Origin: Gilvimarinus xylanilyticus
GTDB lineage: Bacteria > Pseudomonadota > Gammaproteobacteria > Pseudomonadales > Cellvibrionaceae
Assembly (NCBI RefSeq): GCF_024195295.1
Contig: NZ_JAMFTH010000001.1
Span: forward strand, 930,001-994,000
Reading direction: 5' to 3'
DNA length: 64,000 bases
The notes beneath the pieces are model-generated. The model saw nothing but the letters and a program-made list of their open reading frames with translations. It was not told the origin of the DNA and did not search any database. Shown here one piece after another: positions 1 to 9,938 of the stretch. Position numbers and translations under genes: made by a program. The first letter of the stretch is position 1; the number at the start of each line of letters is the position of its first letter.

Positions 1-1
1 T

Positions 2-142
2 ACGGATAACAATTGGCACTGGCGCTTTGAATGGTCAGATGTGCCCGAAAATTTAGCGTTACGAATACGTCACGAAATTCATTTATACGACCGGCTGGGC
101 CACGACTTGCCTTTTGCCGACGCACATTTTTCAGAGGATTAG
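2..142 (+). CDS. C-terminal end of an unidentified protein (partial)
   Basis: An open frame enters from the left edge and ends in TAG at 140-142, giving 46 residues rich in Trp, His and Asp and ending in FSED. The start lies outside the window. It ends three bases before the PilZ start, so the two are probably co-transcribed. I do not recognise the family from this fragment, and the tight spacing is the main reason to call it coding. Confidence 0.5.
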   Translation, partial: TDNNWHWRFEWSDVPENLALRIRHEIHLYDRLGHDLPFADAHFSED

Positions 143-145
143 TTT

Positions 146-493
146 ATGGAACATCGCGCAAGCCCCCGTACCAATACCGATCTGCTCGTGGAAATCATCA
201 GCCCCTGCGGTGACCGGGCGGCGGGTCGTATCAAAAACCTGAGCTTATTGGGTGTCTTTATCAGCAGTAACCCCGATCCCTATCGTTTGTATCAAAGCCT
301 GACGGTATTGGTTCATTTAGCCGATGCCGTCTACACCTTAAAAGGCCAGATTGTGCGCAAGCAAGCGAATGGCATTGCCTTGGAGTTGGAGGCAAGCGCT
401 GCCAGCTATCATCAGTCCAGTGGTTTGCTGCGCGCTGTGAAGCAGGAAATGACTGAGGAACAATCGATGAAAGGCCGTATTGTGAACCAGTAA
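146..493 (+). CDS. PilZ-domain protein (probable c-di-GMP receptor)
   Basis: This is a 115-residue, single-domain cytoplasmic protein. The N-terminus carries the R-x3-R box (RASPR, residues 4-8), followed after a short strand by NLSLLG, which fits the (D/N)-x-S-x-x-G half of the PilZ c-di-GMP site. The rest is the expected beta-barrel. In the family such stand-alone PilZ proteins sense c-di-GMP and affect motility, biofilm or secretion through partners; which one here cannot be told. It starts three bases after the preceding gene, suggesting an operon, and is followed by a strong hairpin terminator. Confidence 0.85.
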   Translation: MEHRASPRTNTDLLVEIISPCGDRAAGRIKNLSLLGVFISSNPDPYRLYQSLTVLVHLADAVYTLKGQIVRKQANGIALELEASAASYHQSSGLLRAVKQEMTEEQSMKGRIVNQ

Positions 494-510
494 TATGTCG
501 GTTTATCGGT

Positions 511-546
511 AAAAAAGCCAAGCCGGTTCCGGCTTGGCTTTTTTAT
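511..546. terminator. Bidirectional rho-independent terminator
   Basis: A perfect 14-bp inverted repeat (511-524 and 531-544) has a 6-base loop. It starts with a run of A and ends with a run of T, so it can terminate on both strands. It sits between the convergent PilZ gene and TonB receptor gene. Confidence 0.9.
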
Positions 547-563
547 TTGGGCGCTGGCCTTGA

Positions 564-2621
564 TTAAAACGCCATTTCCAGCGATACCCGCAGGGTGCGA
601 GGCTCCAGCGGGTGGTAATGCACATCTTCCACCGGTTCTGTTTCGCCCGCCAATTGTGACTCGTAGTAGTAGTCAATATCGTGGTCATCGCTGTCGAGCA
701 GGTTGAGTACATCCAGGCTCAGGGTGAAGGGCTCGAAGTGGTACCCCGCTTTTAAGTTAACCAGGGTCGATGAGCTGGATTCAACCTCGTCGGTTTCTAC
801 CAGAGGGCGCGGGCCGAAATAGCGCAGTCGCGCGCTGCCAAAAAGGCCATTGCTAAAGTTACCGCTGACCCCGAATTGCACAACATCCTTCACGGCCCCT
901 GGAATTTCCCGGCCCGGTTGCTCGTGGGTAAACTCGGCGTCCGTGTAGGCGTATTCCAAATCCAAGGTCCAGCTATCGTTTAAACGGTAGTAGCCTGTTA
1001 ACTCAAAACCGCGGCGCTCACTTTCATCGCTGGGTTCGGTATTGCCAGCGTCACCCACAAAAAGTAATTCACTGTCCAGTGTCAGATACCACAGTGCCGC
1101 AGAAACATTAAAGTTGTGCCCCAGGTGACCGCGTACCCCCCATTCACCCCCTAGCGAACGAACCAAGGGGTCGACACTATCAACCGCTGCTCCATTGTTG
1201 GGATCAATCACAATCGTGGTGCCACGGGCGTCGTTAGAGTGATAACCGCTGCCGGCGGACAAATAGGTTTCCCAGTGATCTGTCAGAGTAAAAATACCGC
1301 TGGCTTTAACCGAGGCAATACCGTCTGAGGCGTCGCCCGAGTTTTGGCTGAGGTTTACGCCCGCCGTGTTAACGCCGACCTTATCGTTCACTTCAAACTC
1401 AAACTGATCGTAGCGCAGGCCCAGAACGGTCTTAAAACGCTCGCTCCACTCAATGGTGTTATCCCAGTAGGCCGCCAGGCTCAGCTCATCCACCGCATCG
1501 GCGCGCACCACGCCATCGTGCACTCGGCGCTCTGTGGTGTAAAGGCCGACCTCGCCGATATCGTCAAAGCGGGTCTGCAAGCCAAAACGGTTTTGTACGG
1601 TTTTACCCGCCCAACGGGAGTTAATGGTGTAGCGCACCTGGCCGCCGAAAATTTGCCGGTCGTCTACCTGTTCAAACTGGTCGCCGCGCTCGGGATCATC
1701 GAGAAAGTAAGTAAAGTTTGACCAGAGGTTCATCCCGTAATCTATGGCATAGGCCTCCACCAACCACTGCTCATTTTCAAAGCCCAGGTTCACACTGTAG
1801 CGGTGCGACTCGCCGCCGGTGGTGGTATCAATAGAGCCCAGCTCGTCAATAATGCCTTGCGCCACTGCGCGGGCGGGAATTTGATCGGCGCTATTCCATT
1901 GGTTGTCGTAGGCCATCACACCCCAGCGGAAGGTGCCGTTAGAGAGGTCGGTGGTGCCTTTTAACTGCGCGTTGATTTTGTCTAAGTCTTCATCAATATC
2001 GCTCCAGGGGCCTTCGTAGGCTGTGTACTCAAGCGCCCACAACACATCGGTGGCGCCGGTGTTGACGCTGTCGGTCGCAAGCAGCCTTTGGTATTGGTCT
2101 TCACCAGCGGTTAATTGCACCATGCCTTGATTGCGCTTGCGTAAGCTTTTAATATTCGCCGCTCCCGCACCGCTAAAGTCGCCCACATCGGCATAGTAGG
2201 GGCCTTTTTGGTAGTAGAGCGTGCCCACCACTTCGGGGATAATAAAGTTTATATCGGTGTAACCCTGACCGTGACCATGGGTGCGCATATTGACCGGCAT
2301 ACCGTCATAGGCGGTGGAAAAGTCGGTACCATGGTCGAGGTTAAAGCCGCGCAGAAAATACTGGTTGGCCTTGCCCGTGCCGCTGTGTTGGGTTACCACC
2401 ATGCCCGGTACTAGCTCTAGAATTTCGCCCACGCGCAACATGGCCCGCACTTCGATATCGGCCTGAGACACCATGCCTTGCGATGCAGACATACTTTTGC
2501 CAATCAGGTTGGTGCGCTGGCCCGACACATTAATCTCTTCGATAACGGGGTGGGCGCTAGCCCAGGGGCTAATGGCCATCGCACTGATAATGCCCACGTA
2601 AATAGCTCTTTGCCGACTCAT
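564..2621 (-). CDS. TonB-dependent outer-membrane receptor
   Basis: The protein has 685 residues: a signal peptide ending near ASA (residue 23), a plug domain (about 45-165) and a C-terminal beta-barrel ending in the aromatic residue Phe (LEMAF), as usual for outer-membrane barrels. The plug has an HGHGQGY segment, and the last extracellular/periplasmic part is rich in His, Asp and Tyr (DDHDIDYYY, DVHYHP). These suggest, but do not prove, a metal or metal-complex ligand. It is transcribed away from a BlaI-like repressor and M56 protease that could control it. The substrate is not assigned. Confidence 0.85.
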   Translation of the reverse strand: MSRQRAIYVGIISAMAISPWASAHPVIEEINVSGQRTNLIGKSMSASQGMVSQADIEVRAMLRVGEILELVPGMVVTQHSGTGKANQYFLRGFNLDHGTDFSTAYDGMPVNMRTHGHGQGYTDINFIIPEVVGTLYYQKGPYYADVGDFSGAGAANIKSLRKRNQGMVQLTAGEDQYQRLLATDSVNTGATDVLWALEYTAYEGPWSDIDEDLDKINAQLKGTTDLSNGTFRWGVMAYDNQWNSADQIPARAVAQGIIDELGSIDTTTGGESHRYSVNLGFENEQWLVEAYAIDYGMNLWSNFTYFLDDPERGDQFEQVDDRQIFGGQVRYTINSRWAGKTVQNRFGLQTRFDDIGEVGLYTTERRVHDGVVRADAVDELSLAAYWDNTIEWSERFKTVLGLRYDQFEFEVNDKVGVNTAGVNLSQNSGDASDGIASVKASGIFTLTDHWETYLSAGSGYHSNDARGTTIVIDPNNGAAVDSVDPLVRSLGGEWGVRGHLGHNFNVSAALWYLTLDSELLFVGDAGNTEPSDESERRGFELTGYYRLNDSWTLDLEYAYTDAEFTHEQPGREIPGAVKDVVQFGVSGNFSNGLFGSARLRYFGPRPLVETDEVESSSSTLVNLKAGYHFEPFTLSLDVLNLLDSDDHDIDYYYESQLAGETEPVEDVHYHPLEPRTLRVSLEMAF

Positions 2622-2857
2622 GACGCTTCCTTTTTGTTTAAAACCTAATCACGCTACGGCGCAGACTTTTTAATGGATTCAGCAGCGCCGCAGAAAAACG
2701 CGATATTTTATCCATGGCTTACGGTAAACGGCGCCGCAGCGCGCTTTGCATTACCACTAAGGCAAAAAAACATATATAATTCAGCGCGTTAGAGAAAATA
2801 TTTAATTTGAAGTAAAAGGCGATGAAAACCGCGTGATAATCGGTTTTGGGCGAACGG
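2622..2857. promoter_or_regulatory. Divergent promoter region of TonB receptor and blaI-like gene
   Basis: This 236-bp AT-rich gap separates the receptor gene from the repressor gene, so both promoters must lie here. I looked for the TACA-N2-TGTA dyad used by BlaI/MecI repressors and did not find a clear copy. No operator is therefore assigned. Confidence 0.4.
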
Positions 2858-3268
2858 ATGAAAAGTCGATCACTAAGTAACACCTTGCCACAACTCGGAG
2901 AGCTGGAGCTCTCGGTGTTACGTCTGCTGTGGGAGTGCCCGGAGCAGGATGTGAAAACTATTTTCGCGGCGTTGCCCCAGGGCCGATCCCTGAGCCTTAA
3001 TACGGTACAGTCGACCCTGGAGCGCTTGTTTCGCAAGCAGTTGTTGCAGCGCGAGAAACGTGGCCGCGCGTATTTTTATCGCCCCGCACTGGATCGCGGC
3101 GAGTTCCTAGGCAAGCTCTTGGGCGGAGTTATCGCCAAGGTTCACACTGGGACCTTATCGCCTATTTTGAGTGGTTTTGTCGACTTTGCCGATAGCATCA
3201 GTGACGATTCGCTAAGCGAACTGGAACAACTGATCGCCGCCAAGCGCGAGCAGCGGGAGGAGTCATGA
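2858..3268 (+). CDS. BlaI/MecI/CopY-family transcriptional repressor
   Basis: The protein has about 136 residues, with a winged helix over the first ~75 (LGELELSVLRLLW, then LSLNTVQSTLERL as recognition helix, then the KRGRAYFY wing) and a C-terminal dimerisation helix bundle. This layout and size match BlaI/MecI. I chose the ATG at 2858. An in-frame TTG at 2846 exists, but the ATG has purine-rich sequence just upstream and the family usually starts close to the first helix. The stop overlaps the M56 start (ATGA at 3265-3268), so the pair is translationally coupled. It probably represses its own operon and perhaps the divergent receptor. Confidence 0.85.
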   Translation: MKSRSLSNTLPQLGELELSVLRLLWECPEQDVKTIFAALPQGRSLSLNTVQSTLERLFRKQLLQREKRGRAYFYRPALDRGEFLGKLLGGVIAKVHTGTLSPILSGFVDFADSISDDSLSELEQLIAAKREQREES

Positions 3269-4179
3269 CTCTCGCCCTGGAAGCGCTCAGTCAATGGCTG
3301 CTGGTGTGGACGCTGTTGTTAATTGGGCTGCGGTTGCTATACCCCTTGCTGCGCCCGGCACTTGAGCGATTGCACCCGGCCGATGGTGCGGTGGTGCGCT
3401 TGGCGCTCTACGTTTTGCCCTGGGCGTTAAGCGGCTTGCTGGTCTGGGCGGTAAATGGCGGAGCAGGGGGGCTGTGGGTGCAACCTCACTGTCATGGGGA
3501 TGAATGCCAGCCCCATCGTCCAGATATTATTTACCCCCTGGTATTACTGGTCGCCGCCCTAAGCGCCTGGGGAGTACTCGCCATTTATACCTTGTGGCGC
3601 AGCTGGCAAGCCCACCGCAAAGCGCGCCACCTTTTAATGCTCGCGCGCCGCGAGGGTGATTGGTGGGTGCTGCCGACCTCGGCGCCCTTAGTGTTTACCC
3701 TGGGTTTTTGGCGCTGCCGTCTGTTTGTCAGCCAGGGGTTGCTGTCTGAGTTAAGCCCCCGAGCGCTGGATGTTGTCGCCGCCCATGAGCATGCGCATCG
3801 GTATCGCGCCGATAATCTGCGCACTTTCCTGGCAACCCTTGCGCTTTTGCCTCTGTTACCTTTTTGCCTCAGTCTACGCGAGGATCTAAAACTCGGTCAT
3901 GAAAAGGCCTGTGATCTCGCCGCCTGCCAGCGCGCCGATGCCACCTTTGTGGCCCAAACCATCGTGGATGTTACCCGCCTGCAGCAGCCCGAAGCCAATG
4001 CGCTGGACGCCAGCTTTTTTGCCCGCTGTCACACCCGCACCCGTGTGCAGGCCTTGCTCGCGCCTATTCCGGCCACTGGTGGGCGCACCAGGGCATTGGC
4101 ATTTATGGGGTTTTGTGCCCTGGTGCTCTTTACTCTCGGGGTCGATTCACTGCACCATGGCCTGGAATGGCTCTGGTAA
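3265..4179 (+). CDS. M56-family (BlaR1/MecR1-like) membrane metalloprotease
   Basis: The protein has 304 residues, with hydrophobic segments at about 5-35, 45-70 and 90-110 and one at the C-terminus. A zinc-protease motif HEHAH lies at residues 174-178, followed by RYRADNL and a downstream Glu-rich helix (LGHEKACDLAA), as in M56 peptidases. Unlike BlaR1 it has no C-terminal penicillin-binding sensor domain, so beta-lactam sensing is not implied. By analogy, an unknown signal would activate it and lead to loss of the BlaI-like repressor encoded just upstream with a 4-base overlap. Confidence 0.82.
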   Translation: MTLALEALSQWLLVWTLLLIGLRLLYPLLRPALERLHPADGAVVRLALYVLPWALSGLLVWAVNGGAGGLWVQPHCHGDECQPHRPDIIYPLVLLVAALSAWGVLAIYTLWRSWQAHRKARHLLMLARREGDWWVLPTSAPLVFTLGFWRCRLFVSQGLLSELSPRALDVVAAHEHAHRYRADNLRTFLATLALLPLLPFCLSLREDLKLGHEKACDLAACQRADATFVAQTIVDVTRLQQPEANALDASFFARCHTRTRVQALLAPIPATGGRTRALAFMGFCALVLFTLGVDSLHHGLEWLW

Positions 4180-4347
4180 TCGCGCGCTGAACCAAGTGCG
4201 CCTCCTCGGCGTAATCCTCAGCCTATTATAGTCAATCGGGGTTTGATCGGTCAGGCGCTTTTTATCCAAGGTATCTAAGGCCTTGGCCATTAGCGGTCAC
4301 TCCTGTATATTTAGCCAGTCTTTTTATCCGCTGCGAGAATACTATCC

Positions 4348-7300
4348 ATGAGTTTCGACGCCATTAAAGTGCGCGGCGCGCGCCAGAACAACCTGAAGAA
4401 CCTCGACTTAGACATCCCTTTAGGGGAAATGGTGGTGGTTACCGGAGTCAGCGGCTCGGGCAAGTCTACGCTGGCGTTCGATACCATCTACGCCGAGGGC
4501 CAGCGTCGCTACGTTGAAACTTTCTCGGCCTATGCGCGACAATTCCTGGACCGCATGGATAAACCCGCCGTCGATAGCATTGACGGCATTCCCCCGGCCA
4601 TTGCCATCGAGCAGAACAATACAGTGCGGACCTCGCGCTCGACCGTGGGTACCATGACCGAGCTTAACGATTACCTAAAACTGCTGTTTGCTCGCGTGGC
4701 CACACTCTATTGCTCGGGTTGCGGCGATCCGGTGGTTATTGATACGCCCCAGAGTATTGTTGAGTCGCTGTACAGCAACTGGCCCGCGGAGCAACGTCTG
4801 ATGGTATGCCTGCCCATTACCGTGCCGGAAAAGCTCAGCGATGATGAAGTACTGCAACTGCTCAACCAGCAGGGGTATGCCCGCATTCACCAACGCGACG
4901 GTAGCCGGGTAGAAGTGGTGCAGGACCGCCTGCGCCTAAACGATGACAATCGCGGCCGCTTAACCGAAGCGCTGGAAGCGGCGTTGCACTATGGCAAAGG
5001 CCATGTGCTGGTCTACCCACTGGATGACAACCGCGAGGTCGGACAGGCGGCGCATTACTCCAGTCACCACCATTGCCCCAGTTGCGATATTACCTACGGC
5101 AAACCCACGCCCAGCCACTTTTCGTTTAACTCGCCCATCGGCGCCTGTGAAACCTGCAAAGGCTTTGGCCGGGTTATTGGGGTGGATTGGGGCCTGGTGA
5201 TTCCCGACGAAAACAAAAGTTTAAAAGACGGCGCTATTAAGCCCATCCAAACCCCAAGCTACGCTGAAGTGCAGCGCGATTTAATCAAATTCGCCAAAAA
5301 ACGCGGTATTGCGATTACCACCGCCTGGAAAGACTTAAGCGAAGAAGATCGCCAGTGGGTGATTGAAGGTGAGGGCAGTTGGAGCAAAGGCGTCTGGTAC
5401 GGGGTGCGTGAGTTCTTCGATTGGCTGGAATCCAAAGCCTACAAAATGCACATTCGGGTATTGCTGTCGAAGTATCGCGCCTATACCCCGTGTAAGGCCT
5501 GTGGCGGGGCGCGCTTAAAACCCGAGTCACTCTGGTGGCGCATCGGCTCGTTTGCCGAGGCGCAAAAAGCCCTGGCGGGACGCACGCGCTTTAAGCCTGT
5601 GGGCGCCACCCTGGCCGATAAAACCTTTCACAAACTGCCCGGTTTAAACATTGCCGATGCTATGCAGTTGCCTCTGGCCAATGCCTTGGCGTTTTTTAAC
5701 CAGTTGGCGGCTGACAGCGGCTCGGCCATTGACGAGGCCACCGAGCTTTTGCTGGGCGAGGTGCGCTCGCGCCTCGGCTTTTTGTGCGAAGTGGGGCTTG
5801 AGTATTTAACGCTTGATCGTCAATCGCGCACTTTAAGTGGCGGCGAAGTGCAGCGCATCAATTTAACCACCGCGCTCGGTACCTCGCTGGTAAATACATT
5901 GTTTGTGCTGGACGAACCCAGTACCGGTTTGCATCCGCGCGATATTGATCGGCTGGTAAATGTGTTGCACCGATTGCGCGACGCGGGTAATTCACTGTTA
6001 GTGGTAGAACACGACCCGCAGGTGATTCTGGCCGCCGATCGCATTTTGGATATTGGCCCCAAACCCGGCCGTGATGGCGGCAATATCGAGTTTTTCGGTA
6101 CCCCCAAGGCGTTGTTAAAGCGCAAAAACAACACCACGGCGCGCTACTTAAACGGCAGTGAGCAAATTGAAATGACGGTGACTGATGGCGTCGCCGAGGT
6201 GTCGCCTCAGTATTTGCCGGACCTTAATGCGTTGCATGGTAAGACCATCGAAATCAAAGGCGCCTGCGAGCACAATCTGAAAAACATTGATGTCGGTATT
6301 CCGCTGGGCAAATTGGTGTGTTTAACCGGGGTTAGCGGCTCGGGTAAATCCACCATAATGCGTCAAATCTTATACCCGGCGCTGCTCAAACATTTTGGCG
6401 AGCAAACTGAAGCGCCCGGCGCACACGATTGCATTAACGGAATGGACGCCGTGGATAAAGTCGTGATGGTGGACCAAAGCCCCATCGGCAAAACCACTCG
6501 CTCTACACCGGCTACTTATGTGGGCGCCTATGACGCCATCCGCAAGTGCTTTGTCGCCACGCCCCAAGCCAAAGAACGCGGCTACAAGCCCGGTATTTTC
6601 AGTTTTAACTCTGGCAATGGTCGCTGCCCCAGCTGTCAGGGCAACGGCTTTGAACACGTGGAAATGCAGTTTTTAAGCGATGTGTATCTGCGTTGCCCCG
6701 ATTGTGACGGCAAACGCTTTCGCGACGAAATTCTGGAGATTAAATTACTCAAAGACAAACGCGCGGTATCCATAGCCGATGCTCTGGCTATGACCGTTAG
6801 TGAGGCACTGAGCTTTTTTGAAGACAAACCCGATGTCGTTAAAAGCCTGCAACCATTGGCGGATGTGGGACTGGATTATGTGCAGCTGGGGCAGGCGGTG
6901 CCCACCTTAAGTGGTGGTGAAGCGCAGCGTTTAAAACTGGCGGGCCATTTGGCGGCCAGCAAAGGTAAAGACCGCGACCATATTCTGTTTATGTTCGACG
7001 AGCCCACCACGGGGCTACATTTTTCTGATATCGCCACGCTTATGCAGGCCTTCCGGCAGCTGCAGGCGGCCGGACATTCGCTGCTGATTATCGAGCACAA
7101 CCTGGACGTCATTCGTGCCGCCGACTGGATGATCGACATCGGCCCCGAGGGTGGCGATGCCGGCGGCGAGCTGATCGCCCAGGGCACACCCACTGAGGTG
7201 ATGCAGCAGGGCACGGGTTACACTGCCAAAGCCCTGAATGATTACGTAAAAACTCTGGCAAAAGGCTCGCCGCTGTCCGAGGCCAGCGGCAAAGCAGCAC

Positions 7301-9903
7301 CGAAGAAAGCCGCTAACGTGATCAGTGTGCACCACGCCCGCGAACATAACCTAAAAAATATTGACGTGACCATTCCGCGCGATAAGCTCACGGTTATTTC
7401 CGGGGTGAGCGGCAGTGGTAAAAGTACCCTGGCGTTCGATTTAATTTTTGGCGAAGGTCAGCGCCGCTACCTGGAATCACTCAACGCCTACGCCCGCCAA
7501 TTTGTGCAGCCCGCTTCGCGCCCGGATGTGGACGCTATTTACGGCATTCCACCGGCGGTGGCGATTGAGCAACGCACCAGTCGCGGCGGACGCAAAAGTA
7601 CCGTGGCGACGCTGACCGAAATTTATCACTACCTGCGTTTAATGTTCGTTAAGTTAGGTGTGCAGCATTGCCCCAGCTGCGATGTGCCCATCGAACCGCA
7701 AACAGTCGATGCCATTATGGCGCGGGTGCAAAAAGACTATCGCGGCAAAGAGGTCACTTTACTGGCACCCATGGTGGTGGCACGCAAGGGCATCTACCGC
7801 GAGTTGGCGCAGTGGGCGGCGGAAAAAGGCTTTTCGCAATTGCGAGTGGACGGCCACTACCAACCCACGGACAACTGGCCCGCGCTCGATCGCTACAAAG
7901 AACACGATATTGAACTGCCGTTTGCCACGGTAAAAGTGACGCCGCAAAGCAGCAGCGAGCTCATGCAGGCGTTGGAGCAAACCCTGAGCCTGGGGAATGG
8001 GGTGGTTGTTATTGCCCCCGCGGGTAAGAGCAAAGAGCGTTTATTTTCTACTCAGCGCGCGTGCCCCAGCTGCGGCTGCGGCTTTCCCGAACTGGACCCG
8101 CGCCTGTTTTCCTATAACTCCAAGCACGGCTGGTGCGAAGGCTGTTTTGGCACGGGCGTTAAATTAAAAGGCTTTGATGAAGAACAAACCGGTGAAGAGA
8201 ACACCTGGCAACCGGAAGAGGACGACACGGAAACCGTCTGCCCTAAATGTGACGGACAGCGCTTAAACCCTACCGCGCTGGCGGTGCGCTTTCACGACCG
8301 CTCTATCGCCCAGCTGGCGGCCCTGCCGGTGGACGACGCTGAGAAATGGTTTGGCAAACTGACACTGAAAAAGTCCGAGCAGGCAATCGCTCGCGACCTG
8401 CTTAGCGAAATGCAAAATCGGCTGCACTTTTTGCAGAAGGTTGGGCTGAATTATTTAACCCTGGATCGCGCCGCACCCACCTTAAGCGGCGGCGAGGCTC
8501 AGCGTATTCGCCTGGCTGCGCAACTGGGTTCCAGTCTGCAGGGTGTATGCTATGTGCTGGACGAACCCACCATTGGTTTGCATACCCGCGATAACCGCCA
8601 GCTGTTGCAAACCCTGCGCGAGTTGCAGCAGCAAGGCAATACGGTACTGGTAGTAGAGCACGACGAAGACACCATGCGCGAGGCGGATCATATTATCGAC
8701 ATAGGCCCCCGTGCCGGGGTTAACGGCGGTAAGGTGGTGGGCGAGGGCAGCGTCGCCAAGCTTATGAAAAACAAGCAGTCGCTCACCGGGCAAATGTTGG
8801 CCAACCCCTTGCGCCACCCCATGCCTGAATTGCGCAACCCCGAAATGCGCGCTCTGTGGGAAAAAGAGACCATTACCCTGGAAGGCGCAACGCAAAACAA
8901 CCTGAAAAATGTCAATGTCTCGGTGCCCCTGCATCAGCTGGTTGCTATTACCGGTGTCAGCGGCAGTGGCAAAAGTACCCTGGTGCGCGGGGTGCTCTAT
9001 CCCAATGTGAAAACCGCTATTGCCAATAAGCGAAAGAAAACACAGCGCTGGCAGGGCGCCGATAACATCACCGGTTGGGAGGGCATAGATCGCATATTGG
9101 AAGTCGACCAAACCCCCATTGGCAAAACTCCGCGCTCTTGTCCGGCGACTTATATCGGCATTTGGGATGCAATCCGTAAACTTTTTGCCGGTACCGTGGA
9201 CGCGCGCTTGCGCGGTTACACCCCGGCGCGCTTTTCGTTCAACGCCGGTGATGGCCGCTGCGATGCCTGCGGCGGGCAGGGCATGCAGAAAATTGAAATG
9301 AACTTTCTACCCGATGTGCGCGTGCCCTGTGATGTCTGCCACGGCTGGCGTTTTAACGATGAAACTCTAAGCGTGCGCTACAAAGGCAAACACATTGGCG
9401 ATGTGCTGGCCATGAACATCGATGAAGCGGCCGAGTTTTTTAAACCGGTCAGTAAAGTGCATCACTCGCTTTGTTTACTGCAAGACGTGGGCTTGGGTTA
9501 TTTGACCCTTGGACAACAGAGCCCAACCCTAAGCGGCGGTGAAGCGCAGCGTATTAAACTGGTGGCGGAGCTGGCCAAAGCCAAGATGACCCCGGAAGAT
9601 GCCAAAGGCCGTGTTAACCAACACAATATGTACGTGTTGGACGAGCCCACAGTGGGTCTCCACATGGCCGATGTCGACAAGCTTTTGCATGTATTGCACC
9701 GACTGGTGGATGCTGGTAACTCGGTATTGGTGATTGAGCACAACCTGGATGTCGTGGCCGAGGCCGACTGGATTATCGATATGGGACCGGAAGGCGGTTC
9801 CGGTGGCGGTAAGGTCGTCGCGCAAGGTACACCGGCGACGGTGATTAAGCGCAAGCGGTCTTTGACGGGACAGTTTTTGGGTGAGGTTATGGGCGGAGTT
9901 TAA
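4348..9903 (+). CDS. uvrA: Double-length UvrA-family excinuclease ATPase (four ABC domains)
   Basis: The protein has 1851 residues, about twice the usual ~940. It is an internal tandem of two UvrA units. Walker A motifs (GVSGSGKST) start at residues 33, 661, 1019 and 1536; ABC signatures (LSGGE-x-QR) start at about 496, 854, 1379 and 1728; each is followed by a DEP-x-x-GLH Walker B. Cys-x2-Cys zinc modules occur in all four parts, and both units have the insert that in UvrA binds UvrB. UvrA recognises bulky DNA lesions as a dimer for nucleotide-excision repair; this form could be a covalently linked dimer. Long UvrA proteins of this sort are known in some Gammaproteobacteria, so a standard uvrA may exist elsewhere in the genome. 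Photolyase genes lie nearby. Confidence 0.9.
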   Translation: MSFDAIKVRGARQNNLKNLDLDIPLGEMVVVTGVSGSGKSTLAFDTIYAEGQRRYVETFSAYARQFLDRMDKPAVDSIDGIPPAIAIEQNNTVRTSRSTVGTMTELNDYLKLLFARVATLYCSGCGDPVVIDTPQSIVESLYSNWPAEQRLMVCLPITVPEKLSDDEVLQLLNQQGYARIHQRDGSRVEVVQDRLRLNDDNRGRLTEALEAALHYGKGHVLVYPLDDNREVGQAAHYSSHHHCPSCDITYGKPTPSHFSFNSPIGACETCKGFGRVIGVDWGLVIPDENKSLKDGAIKPIQTPSYAEVQRDLIKFAKKRGIAITTAWKDLSEEDRQWVIEGEGSWSKGVWYGVREFFDWLESKAYKMHIRVLLSKYRAYTPCKACGGARLKPESLWWRIGSFAEAQKALAGRTRFKPVGATLADKTFHKLPGLNIADAMQLPLANALAFFNQLAADSGSAIDEATELLLGEVRSRLGFLCEVGLEYLTLDRQSRTLSGGEVQRINLTTALGTSLVNTLFVLDEPSTGLHPRDIDRLVNVLHRLRDAGNSLLVVEHDPQVILAADRILDIGPKPGRDGGNIEFFGTPKALLKRKNNTTARYLNGSEQIEMTVTDGVAEVSPQYLPDLNALHGKTIEIKGACEHNLKNIDVGIPLGKLVCLTGVSGSGKSTIMRQILYPALLKHFGEQTEAPGAHDCINGMDAVDKVVMVDQSPIGKTTRSTPATYVGAYDAIRKCFVATPQAKERGYKPGIFSFNSGNGRCPSCQGNGFEHVEMQFLSDVYLRCPDCDGKRFRDEILEIKLLKDKRAVSIADALAMTVSEALSFFEDKPDVVKSLQPLADVGLDYVQLGQAVPTLSGGEAQRLKLAGHLAASKGKDRDHILFMFDEPTTGLHFSDIATLMQAFRQLQAAGHSLLIIEHNLDVIRAADWMIDIGPEGGDAGGELIAQGTPTEVMQQGTGYTAKALNDYVKTLAKGSPLSEASGKAAPKKAANVISVHHAREHNLKNIDVTIPRDKLTVISGVSGSGKSTLAFDLIFGEGQRRYLESLNAYARQFVQPASRPDVDAIYGIPPAVAIEQRTSRGGRKSTVATLTEIYHYLRLMFVKLGVQHCPSCDVPIEPQTVDAIMARVQKDYRGKEVTLLAPMVVARKGIYRELAQWAAEKGFSQLRVDGHYQPTDNWPALDRYKEHDIELPFATVKVTPQSSSELMQALEQTLSLGNGVVVIAPAGKSKERLFSTQRACPSCGCGFPELDPRLFSYNSKHGWCEGCFGTGVKLKGFDEEQTGEENTWQPEEDDTETVCPKCDGQRLNPTALAVRFHDRSIAQLAALPVDDAEKWFGKLTLKKSEQAIARDLLSEMQNRLHFLQKVGLNYLTLDRAAPTLSGGEAQRIRLAAQLGSSLQGVCYVLDEPTIGLHTRDNRQLLQTLRELQQQGNTVLVVEHDEDTMREADHIIDIGPRAGVNGGKVVGEGSVAKLMKNKQSLTGQMLANPLRHPMPELRNPEMRALWEKETITLEGATQNNLKNVNVSVPLHQLVAITGVSGSGKSTLVRGVLYPNVKTAIANKRKKTQRWQGADNITGWEGIDRILEVDQTPIGKTPRSCPATYIGIWDAIRKLFAGTVDARLRGYTPARFSFNAGDGRCDACGGQGMQKIEMNFLPDVRVPCDVCHGWRFNDETLSVRYKGKHIGDVLAMNIDEAAEFFKPVSKVHHSLCLLQDVGLGYLTLGQQSPTLSGGEAQRIKLVAELAKAKMTPEDAKGRVNQHNMYVLDEPTVGLHMADVDKLLHVLHRLVDAGNSVLVIEHNLDVVAEADWIIDMGPEGGSGGGKVVAQGTPATVIKRKRSLTGQFLGEVMGGV

Positions 9904-9938
9904 AGCCTGAGGTTAAAAGCTCCGACGTCGGACATTAA

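Noticed and set aside
9921-9932. Perfect palindrome after uvrA as terminator
   Set aside because: It has no loop and no T-run, so it is not a convincing rho-independent terminator.
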